Positions 35,242 to 44,584 of a stretch of DNA of 64,000 nt are shown piece after piece. The notes below the pieces were generated by a model. The model was not told where the DNA came from. It did no database searches and saw only the letters and a list, made by a program, of their open reading frames with translations. Source of the DNA: Mesostigma viride (taxonomy: Eukaryota > Streptophyta > Mesostigmatophyceae > Mesostigmatales > Mesostigmataceae); the NCBI GenBank assembly GCA_009746045.1, contig RPFO01000082.1, forward strand, positions 1,226,177 to 1,290,176, given 5' to 3'. Positions within the stretch are counted from its first letter, which is position 1, and every line of letters begins with the position of its first letter. Both the position numbers and the translations under genes were made by a program.

Positions 35242-35804
35242 TGTTACGCCCTGGCTCCTCTCTATTCCCAAACGCCTAGCCTGACTTCACCTAAACTAGT
35301 GAGGGTACCTAGTGATGAGGAGCTATGTTGTGGAAAGACCTGGGACGTCGACTCTGTTCTCAATGCATTCTATTATAATACGCCATACACCGAATAAAAC
35401 CAGGGTACTACGAAGGAAACAATACTACACTGCCATGACCCTAGCTAATATGTGTTAATTCATAACACACGCCGGGTGCCATTCACGAAGGACAACTGCT
35501 GCATAAATGATCGCCGACAGGCGTGTATGCTCGGGCCGACATCGACCCTCGCCTACAGGACCAACGCACGTCCACAAGGTTCACACGCAGGATAAAAGGA
35601 CCACTACTAAAGTACGCAGCGCGGCGCGACTGCACCGAACCACCATACTGTACAAGTGCCACGTCACAAGGCCCGGTACTGACCGGCCAAAAGGTCCTAA
35701 CTACACGTAAGCCTAGGAAAGTCAGCGAACTGTTCCGGAATGGCTGAGGCAACAAAGGACCTAATTTACGTCCGTAACAACAACAAAAGTTACGCGACGT
35801 AACA
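35242..35804 (-). repeat. LTR (5' LTR of the minus-strand element)
   Basis: 563 bp; followed on the minus strand, one base in, by TGGTATCGGAGG, a likely tRNA primer-binding site. The LTR should hold the promoter. Confidence 0.95.
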
Positions 35805-35809
35805 ACCTG

Positions 35810-36143
35810 AAGGGTAACCAGGAATAGGCCCCCAAAATATGGTTGCTTAATTGGCTTGCTTGATTCACCGGAACTCGCAAAGCGTCCGTAAGTGCAGTCG
35901 AGCGTTACAGAAAAACAAACCAACAAATCGCACGGCACACATGTAACGCTTTACGGATCGAATCTCTCGGCACAGATAGCCTGACTTCAGGAAAAGGACA
36001 CTCGTCAGCACGACGAGGTACGACACGCCATTTCGTAACCGTTTCGCCACCAATTTTCGTAACCGCCAAACGCGTGACACTTTTCATATGGTCACACTAT
36101 TTTTTCCGACAACTTCGGGACCAGCGGGGATTGGCCAAGGCGC
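35810..36143. other. Flank of the LTR element
   Basis: No gene seen. TTTCGTAACCG and TTTTCGTAACCGCC form a short direct repeat near 36,030-36,065. Confidence 0.35.
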
Positions 36144-36249
36144 CGACGCGAAAGATTCCAGAGGACAGCATCTGACACTAGTCCAACCAAGCACGGACCG
36201 CAACGGCTGTCGCAGGAGATCCCAAAGGTTCGCGAGGACCGGGCTGCAG
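36144..36249. repeat. Dispersed 105-bp repeat, copy 2
   Basis: Matches 25,838-25,945 with three small indels. Confidence 0.75.
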
Positions 36250-37640
36250 ACCTAATTGCATTTTAGTATGGACTAAGTGAGACAACTAATAGTACTGCAG
36301 CTTCATGTTGTACATCCCCTAACTAACTAATATGAGTTGTATGACATACTACTATCTTGGTTGTAGATAACAATCACAATCCAAATATATATTGCATTAT
36401 AAATTTGATTAAATTCTTTTGGGTTGATGAAGTGATGACTTAATTTGGATTGTCCATGTAGTTAATGGTTTCGAAAGTGCACAACACTTTTCATTTTATC
36501 GTAGCTTCTTTCTCATGGAAGCCTTCTATGAAGTTTTTCATCCAAGTTCTAAGCAAACTACTAGATGTAGAGCCTGACATTAGCAGACGTTGTCGGCAAC
36601 ATTGGAGCATGAGCTTTCAACCCCAACCCGAGACCCGGAAGGGGCGTTGAGGGAGCCTTCACCCTAAAATGGACCCATTGAAGGGAGGGTCGAGAGCTCT
36701 GGCTGGGGGCTAAAAGAAGAATGCCTTATCGTAAAAACGTATTCGCCTACGCCACCACACGCACTTTGTTCAAACCCATTGATTCGGGAGGGGGGGGGAC
36801 ATGTGAAGGAAGGGGGCCCCAGCTATAGCCTGGCCACATACCCTCCACCCCATATGTCATGCAGGCCTTCTAGGCCCTCTCCTCAAGCCCCCCCTGGGTG
36901 CCTGTGCTTGTTAAGGAGGCATGAACCATCATGGCGGTGCAGGTGCACCTTGTGCACCCAGAGCAGGTGATAGTTGTACATCCTCCACCTGCAGGTTGTA
37001 GCCCTGATTGTATTACAAACCCATAGATGCCCCTTTCTCAGGGCTATGTGTTACATATGCTCCCAACGGAGCTATGATTTTTATTAATTAATTAAGGGGG
37101 CGTAGGAACCACTCAGCCCCCCCTCTTTTCTTATAATACCAAGGTTGGCCCCGGCCATGCACCCCCCACCCCAAATAAACCATGCAGATCAATATCGGGG
37201 GTGGGTGGGCAGCAGACGACTCATTACCCCACATGCATTTAGAGCTCCCCAATTCATGGGGTTGGGGGACGGAGGGTCGGGAGTTGCATCTAGCTTTTAG
37301 CTATTGTACTCTTTATCCCCCAATTGATTAAACCAGGAGACATCCTGCCTTGGATATCTTCCAATAGTAATTGAAGGATAAAAAAGTAATAGCTAAAAGC
37401 TTTGTGCGCGGGGCGAAATCTTAGGCGGCCCCCTATCTAGGGCTCTCATTCCGCATCGAATTACTGATTCCATATTAACCCGATGTTTTACAACGCGATA
37501 CATACATCGCGTAACCCTACAACTTACAATTAATAGGGTCACAACGCGACGTATGCGTTGTAACTTGACACACGTGTTGCAAACACGTGCATGGGAGACG
37601 TGAGATTTTAGGTCTGTAAATCGGTACGGAGGTTACATAC
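36250..37640. other. AT-rich spacer with dispersed repeat
   Basis: No recognisable gene. 36,905-37,085 is a diverged copy of 38,345-38,530 (shared TGTGTTACATATGCTCCC-type core and CTGCAGGTTGTAGCC-type core). Confidence 0.5.
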
Positions 37641-37704
37641 CAAGGAGACAACCAACGCAGGCCAGAAATCGGGAGAATCCGGACCATGGTAGCTCGAGCC
37701 TGCC
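37641..37704 (+). mobile_element. 64-bp mini SINE-like element with 9-bp TSD
   Basis: Flanked by GTTACATAC at 37,632-37,640 and 37,705-37,713. Starts CAAGGAGACAACC at the same base as the 213-bp relative at 819 and ends GAGCCTGCC, closing the GCAGGC/GCCTGC stem. Confidence 0.75.
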
Positions 37705-37713
37705 GTTACATAC

Positions 37714-39114
37714 ATGTATCCTAGAGAATCTAAAAAAGAAATTATACATGTGGTTTGTAGGTGCATTTTTGCGATGTTTTTTTGGACGTCCATACACGAG
37801 AATCTACCACTAAACTTTGGTGTCAACGCGGTTGAATTAAGGAGTTGGTACAAATGTGCACATCCTGTTTTCGGGGTGTGTCACATGTCACCTTGCATCC
37901 CGATGAATTGCGTTATCAAGCCTCGGGTAGTATAAATCGTGATGGAAGAGAAAATGCGTCAAAAACCCAGCACCTCCCTTTCCGTGAGGCACGAACGCAA
38001 CATGTTGTAAGAATGGATTATGCTTTGGTTGTATGGCTGCCTGTTTTAGTCTTGAACATGTACAACATGGAAGTATGGGGCCGGGTTGTGGGTTAACTTT
38101 GAGTAATGCCCCTAAAACCCCTCACGCTCCGCCTTTATATTCTCCCAAACCGGCGCCTCTAAATGTGTTCCAAGCCTCCCAGTAGCTGTGGGCTCTGGAC
38201 CATGGGGCAGCCCTACTGCATCCGCTATGAGTCAGCCATGCTTTGCCCATGCAGAGAGCCACTCTCTGCTAAGACACCATCGTGCCCAAGTCATTGCCTA
38301 GCCATGATCATCTTCCAACCCATGTCCGTGCAACTTTGCACAGCTAGGCCTGCTGGAATACATGGTGGTGTAGTAGCTGCACCTCAATTGTGCACCCCGA
38401 GTAGGTGGCATTTTACACATGCACCAACCACGTGCAGGTTGTCGCCTAGAAATTATGTATTGAAAACCATATGCCCCTTCTCAGGGATATGTGTTACATA
38501 TCCTCCCCATGGAAGTACTATGATATATGATGCATGACATAGGTTGTATACATGAACCACATGTAAACAACCTATTTTTGACGATTTGGCCCTTGTAGCT
38601 CATGATGGCCCCATCTACGGGGCTAGCTAATTGCGTCGGTGAGTCATGTTGTCAGGGGCCGCCATCTAGTGTATCCCGGTACGCGAGGTACGGCGAAAAT
38701 ACAGCGAAAGAATACGGGATACGTAAAGTTGGCATCGTACCGTCACTTCTAATTTTGGTCAGAAACTTGCCCGCCTTGGCCAAACTTCGCCCAACTGGCA
38801 TTATTATATATGGAAAGGTGCGGTGCACATCACCTAAAAATAGCCTTTTTGGTTACATCCATGGTTGTCTCCTTGACATCCATGGTGTCATATCTCCCAC
38901 GCATATAGTCAGATCGGGGTGCCTTTCTGGACTTAAGGTCCCCCTAGGACCCTGATCACATCACATAAATGGGGGGCCAACTGACCTATTAATTTAGCAT
39001 CAAACCGTGACGAGGAAAAGTGCAAAAAACGATGTTCTCCAGGCATAAGGAGGCATAGCAGCCACACACAAGTAGTAATTAAATGTAGTCCAATTCAGCT
39101 GGAAATGGTCATGC
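37714..39114. other. AT-rich spacer with dispersed repeat
   Basis: No recognised gene. 38,345-38,530 is the second copy of the repeat seen at 36,905-37,085. Short open frames have no domain signature. Confidence 0.45.
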
Positions 39115-39125
39115 TTATTAATTTA

Positions 39126-39272
39126 TTTGCAGCTGTGGCATGCCTTTGGCATGAAGGAGACTGGGGGTCTCTGCCCTTTCTCCTGTAGTGCACACACAGG
39201 GATTAAAAGCACTTCGGTGCTCCGTGACTCCCCAACGGGAGCACGAGTTTAATTAATTAATTAATTAATTAA
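39126..39272 (+). mobile_element. SINE-like multi-hairpin element with TTAA-type tail
   Basis: 147 bp flanked by the 11-bp duplication TTATTAATTTA (39,115-39,125 and 39,273-39,283). It contains a series of small hairpins: CATGCC-TTT-GGCATG, AGAC-TGGGG-GTCT, AGCAC-TTCG-GTGCT (a UUCG tetraloop in RNA) and CTCCC-CAAC-GGGAG. The tail is AATT/TTAA repeats. The start shares GTGGCATGCCTTTG with the LINE tail at 4,033. Confidence 0.75.
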
Positions 39273-39283
39273 TTATTAATTTA

Positions 39284-39744
39284 CATCCAAATTAAGACAA
39301 AAACCGCCCATATTTAAGTATGCAATGTAGGACCAAACTATGTGCTATAATTCTGGCATACATGAGCTAGCCAAAACACCGTCTTAGTGCATTACTTTCA
39401 AACTTATGAAGCCCTTGCCAGCACATATGTGGCCCAATCATGCCAGAATTCATCACATTAATAGCACATTACTTGAATTTACACTAGAACACAAGTTGGA
39501 CATATTAGGACCGCTGCCGGCCCACTAAAAGTGACGGATGCAAGCAGAAGTAGAGCGATTTTTGCCAAAATACTCCATATTCTGCGTCATTGTCTTGGAA
39601 AACTTTGCATTCTTCATTCAACTATCGTCATGGCTGTCATGGAATTCATATACATGCCGCTGGGGCTGGATACATTAACCAACACAGACTAAAAAAGCGA
39701 CCATCAAGGGACAAAATCACCATCGATCACAGTACATACTGGCA
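39284..39744. other. Spacer, no gene seen
   Basis: No recognisable gene or repeat. Confidence 0.4.
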
Positions 39745-39748
39745 TTCG

Positions 39749-42269
39749 TGTCGCGTCCGTGATCTATCGATCACGTCCGCAATTCAGATTTTAGCGTAAT
39801 TCTGACGCCCGCAGCCTTGTGCGGGTTGCTATACCGCGGCCCGGTACTGACGCCGCGGATCTCAATTGTACTCACGCGCCAAGTCCGCTGAATTTGCTGA
39901 CGGAACTTTTGGGCGGACCTGAATTTCACTGACATTCGTCACAAGGGCAGTTTGCCGAATGCTGGTACGCAGCAAGCCGGCGAGGCACTGAGCAGATGTG
40001 CAATTTCAGGATTTCAACGTGGGACACCAGACACAAATGCAAGGAAGCCCCAGGCGGTGCCTGGCATAGCCGACAGATTTGCCCTTGTATATTTGTGTTC
40101 GCTTGACAGATAAAGCTTGAAGTTTAGCTTGTCGGAAATTAGACAATGTTATGATTGGCTGATGTCTAAAGTGGCGCTAGTGGCGCCAGCCGCCAGGCTT
40201 GAGCTTTGAGCAGTATAGAAGGATGAGCAACGAACCATGGTGGTCGTTGTTCGTCCGTTTCTCTCCCTCACAACTGGTTTGTTGTCTTCATGGGGTGAAA
40301 TAGTTCGAGCAGCCCGGAGCAGCCCCCGTGAGTGGTTGCATGCAGTCAGTTGCCATGAGGATGGACTGACGGATATGACAATGTATTGGTTTTGTTAAGA
40401 ATGTGTGTAAGACTGAGAACGAGACAAGGGACAGGGCCTTCGGGCACCCTGGTCGTCGTTGGCAAGAATGCCAGTAGGAACTAGGTCGGGAACACACGCG
40501 CACTGCCGCCACAAGGGGCCTGCAGTGGCGTCAACCAAGGGACCTCACAGCTGCTCTTATAACTACAACATTACAACTCGACACTCTTTGTAATTCGTCA
40601 TGTATCTCATTGGAATTGAAATGTCTTTTGGTTGCTTTAATGATAAAGCATGGTCTCAAGAATCGGCTGGTTGGGCCGGATTGCCTGTCATGAAGGTGGC
40701 GGTGCCATAAAGGACCGCACCTTTCATTCTCATTTTAAACGGACGAACAACCCATGATGGGTTCAGTCCGGCCAGCCTGGATGTTCCTCCTGCTTCACCC
40801 AGGGAAGCACAAGGAAGAGGTTATTGCTTAGCCTTCAAAAGCATCTGAAGAGGTTAGGCTTTTCCCGGTAAAAAGCCAATGAAGGGGTTATTGCTAAGCC
40901 TTTAAAAGCATGCATGATAAGGTTGTTGCTGATCCTGGAAAAGCCTCTTTGAGCAGCTGGATTTTTTTTTTCCTTTTTGCTGCTGCCTGGAATTAATGAC
41001 GCCCTCTTTGGGCTTCCTTCTTTCGTGTGAGATGCCTTTCTTTCACTTTTTGCTCTCCCGTTGTTGTGAGCTAAATAGTGGGGGGGGAGGTGGCATATCT
41101 CACACACATTGATTACTGCTGATAGTGGATGCATTCCAAGTAGCGGTAATGACCAGTCCAGGATGATATGGCACGCAAACGCGACAGCTGTCGCGTCCGT
41201 GATCTATCACGTCCGCAATTCAGATTTTAGCGTAATTCTGACGTCCGCAGCCTTGTGCGGGTTGCTATACCGCGGCCCGGTACTGACGCCGCGGATCTCA
41301 ATTGTACTCACGCGCCAAGTCCGCTGAATTTGCTGACGGAACTTTTGGGCGGACCTGAATTTCACTGACATTCGTCACAAGGGCAGTTTGCCGAATGCTG
41401 GTACGCAGCAAGCCGGCGAGGCACTGAGCAGATGTGCAATTTCAGGATTTCAACGTGGGACACCAGACACAAATGCAAGGAAGCCCCAGGCGGTGCCTGG
41501 CATAGCCGACAGATTTGCCCTTGTATATTTGTGTTCGCTTGACAGATAAAGCTTGAAGTTTAGCTTGTCGGAAATTAGACAATGTTATGATTGGCTGATG
41601 TCTAAAGTGGCGCTAGTGGCGCCAGCCGCCAGGCTTGAGCTTTGAGCAGTATAGAAGGATGAGCAACGAACCATGGTGGTCGTTGTTCGTCCGTTTCTCT
41701 CCCTCACAACTGGTTTGTTGTCTTCATGGGGTGAAATAGTTCGAGCAGCCCGGAGCAGCCCCCGTGAGTGGTTGCATGCAGTCAGTTGCCATGAGGATGG
41801 ACTGACGGATATGACAATGTATTGGTTTTGTTAAGAATGTGTGTAAGACTGAGAACGAGACAAGGGACAGGGCCTTCGGGCACCCTGGTCGTCGTTGGCA
41901 AGAATGCCAGTAGGAACTAGGTCGGGAACACACGCGCACTGCCGCCACAAGGGGCCTGCAGTGGCGTCAACCAAGGGACCTCACAGCTGCTCTTATAACT
42001 ACAACATTACAACTCGACACTCTTTGTAATTCGTCATGTATCTCATTGGAATTGAAATGTCTTTTGGTTGCTTTAATGATAAAGCATGGTCTCAAGAATC
42101 GGCTGGTTGGGCCGGATTGCCTGTCATGAAGGTGGCGGTGCCATAAAGGACCGCACCTTTCATTCTCATTTTAAGGTGGCATATCTCACACATGATTACT
42201 GCTGATAGTGGATGCATTCCAAGTAGCGGTAATGACCAGTCCAGGATGATATGGCACGCAAACGCGACA
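39749..42269. mobile_element. Two LTR-like units joined head-to-tail
   Basis: Unit 1 (39,749-41,186) and unit 2 (41,189-42,269) both begin TGTCGCG and end CGCGACA, with only GC between them, so the junction is the palindrome CGCGACAGCTGTCGCG. TTCG flanks both sides (39,745-39,748; 42,270-42,273). The first 986-990 bp of each unit differ only by a 4-bp indel and a few substitutions. Unit 1 carries 350 extra bp (40,739-41,088). Each unit has a TATAGAA box (40,214) and a TGTAA poly(A)-like signal (40,589) in the same order as an LTR, so they are probably LTRs without internal region. Confidence 0.65.
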
Positions 42270-42273
42270 TTCG

Positions 42274-42464
42274 GAACAAGCACCATAGTGCCTACAAGCC
42301 TCAAGAAGGGGAGCTTGGCTGACCAGTCGTGCCTGTCGGCTGACCAGTCTCCTTTCTAAACGGGCCCCGCTCGGCAGCACACACAATCTCCTTTTTACTT
42401 GGCCCACTCTGCTGGCCGCTGGGCACCCCTGCTGTGCGTGTCTGTCTTATATAGCAGCTAATCC
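42274..42464. other. Short spacer
   Basis: No gene seen; separates the tandem LTR-like units from the LINE array. Confidence 0.4.
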
Positions 42465-43456
42465 AAATATATATTTAATAATATAATTACTTACAGCAGA
42501 GTGAAATCACTCAAACCAAAGCAAACGCCCAGCTATAAACCTCTATACAGAGCCATGTCAAATCTCTATACTACGATAAGACCAATGGAAACTCCTAACG
42601 GGAGGAACCTAATAGCCCTGCTGCACCGCAAAATCAGCTCGCGTACGGCGGAGCATGATGTCAGCCATGGCCCGAGTCAGCGCCACCGACAAGCGCTGAC
42701 GCCAATATGACGTCCAGGTCCGCGCCGACCATGAGGCCCGCTGGCCCTCCAGGTCCAGCCGGTCCTCCCGGAGCCGGCAACACTCCTTGAAGAAGGCGGA
42801 GGTCAGGGGCCCCATGGCCCCAAACTCCTCCAGGACAAAGGGCACCACACGATGGTGCCCGACGTCGCCGTAGGCCAGGAGCTTGGCCCGCTCCGCCCGG
42901 TCCGCCGTGTAACCTGCCGTGAGGGAGGCCCCAGCCACGTGGCTAAGAGCCAAGGGCCGCGCCACCGAAACGTCGATAAGCAGATGCCGGCCACCCCCCT
43001 CAAAGTCCAGCACCACGATGTCAGGCCGGTGGTTGGGGGAATAGAAGGCAGCGCCATCCGCATCCTCGGACCGGATGTTCGCGTGGGGGAAAACCGACCG
43101 AACCATGGCGAGCACCACCGTCAGGAGGACAGTGTGCAAATACAAATACCAATTCTGATTCTGTTGGCCCCCCATGCAGGAAAGGTAGTGAGTCCCGGCC
43201 GTGGGATCCAGCGGCTGCCCACAGCTACCACAAGGCCGCCCGGCCGGAACAAGAGGCTGCGGGGCAAATAGCTGGTGCCGGAGCGCCACCGAGTAGTGGC
43301 TGGGAGCCAAGGCGAATGGGGGGGCCATGGGAAGAGCACGAAGGTACGCCGAGCCCACACTCCGCAAGGAAAGCGAGAACAGCCACGCACGTCCCTGGGC
43401 GTTGAGGTCCGCGAAAAGAGCAATCCAATCAGCCGTGTGCAGAATACCCGCGTAGG
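42465..43456 (-). mobile_element. 5'-truncated RLE LINE, tandem copy 1
   Basis: About 990 bp: the last 252-plus codons of the LINE (zinc knuckle, endonuclease) and a 3' end in AT-rich ATATATTT. The 5' edge is exactly the same as in the next copy. One substitution changes APWSARTW to ASWSARTW. Confidence 0.85.
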
Positions 43457-44444
43457 TATATATTAAAAATATAATTACTTACAACAGAGTGAAATCACTC
43501 AAACCAAAGCAAACGCCCAGCTATAAACCTATATACAGAGCCATGTCAAAGCTCTATACTACGATAAGACCAATGGAAACGCCTAACGGGAGGAACCTAA
43601 TAGCCCTGCTGCACCGCAAAATCAGCCCGCGTACGGCGGAGCATGATGTCAGCCATGGCCCGAGTCAGCGCCACCGACAAGCGCTGACGCCAATATGACG
43701 TCCAGGTCCGCGCCGACCATGGGGCCCGCTGGCCCTCCAGGTCCAGCCGGTCCTCCCGGAGCCGGCAACACTCCTTGAAGAAGGCGGAGGTCAGGGGCCC
43801 CATGGCCCCAAACTCCTCCAGGACAAAGGGCACCACACGATGGTGCCCGACGTCGCCGTAGGCCAGGAGCTTGGCCCGCTCCGCCCGGTCCGCCGTGTAA
43901 CCTGCCGTGAGGGAGGCCCCAGCCACGTGGCTAAGAGCCAAGGGCCGCGCCACCGAAACGTCGATAAGCAGATGCCGGCCACCCCCCTCAAAGTCCAGCA
44001 CCACGATGTCAGGCCGGTGGTTGGGGGAATAGAAGGCAGCGCCATCCGCATCCTCGGACCGGATGTTCGCGTGGGGGAAAACCGACCGAACCATGGCGAG
44101 CACCACCGTCAGGAGGACAGTGTGCAAATACAAATACCAATTCTGATTCTGTTGGCCCCCCATGCAGGAAAGGTAGTGAGTCCCGGCCGTGGGATCCAGC
44201 GGCTGCCCACAGCTACCACAAGGCCGCCCGGCCGGAACAAGAGGCTGCGGGGCAAATAGCTGGTGCCGGAGCGCCACCGAGTAGTGGCTGGGAGCCAAGG
44301 CGAATGGGGGGGCCATGGGAAGAGCACGAAGGTACGCCGAGCCCACACTCCGCAAGGAAAGCGAGAACAGCCACGCACGTCCCTGGGCGTTGAGGTCCGC
44401 GAAAAGAGCAATCCAATCAGCCGTGTGCAGAATACCCGCGTAGG
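43457..44444 (-). mobile_element. 5'-truncated RLE LINE, tandem copy 2
   Basis: 988 bp, same breakpoint (after CGCGTAGG on the plus strand) and orientation as copy 1. Both truncated copies share THYLSCMGG and MVRSVF, whereas the long copy has THYLACMGG and MIRSVF. Confidence 0.88.
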
Positions 44445-44584
44445 TATATATTAAAAATATAATTACTTACAGCAGAGTGAAATCACTCAAACCAAAGCAA
44501 ACGCCCAGCTATAAACCTATATACAGAGCCATGTCAAAGCTCTATACTACGATAAGACCAATGGAAACGCCTAACGGGAGGAAC

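Larger units (their letters stand above)
26072..35804 (-). mobile_element. Ty3/gypsy LTR retrotransposon with identical LTRs
   Basis: LTRs of 563 bp at both ends, beginning TGTTACG and ending CGTAACA, flanked by a 5-bp target duplication ACCTG (26,067-26,071 and 35,805-35,809). On the minus strand the 5' LTR is at 35,242-35,804, followed by a primer-binding site beginning TGGTATCGGAGG, like the 3' end of initiator methionine tRNA. A polypurine tract rich in G (26,635-26,650) adjoins the 3' LTR. Domain order gag, protease, RT, RNase H, integrase is the Ty3/gypsy order. The coding region is broken by many frame changes and by a 1.7-kb TTAA element, although the LTRs show no differences that I can find. 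Confidence 0.92.
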
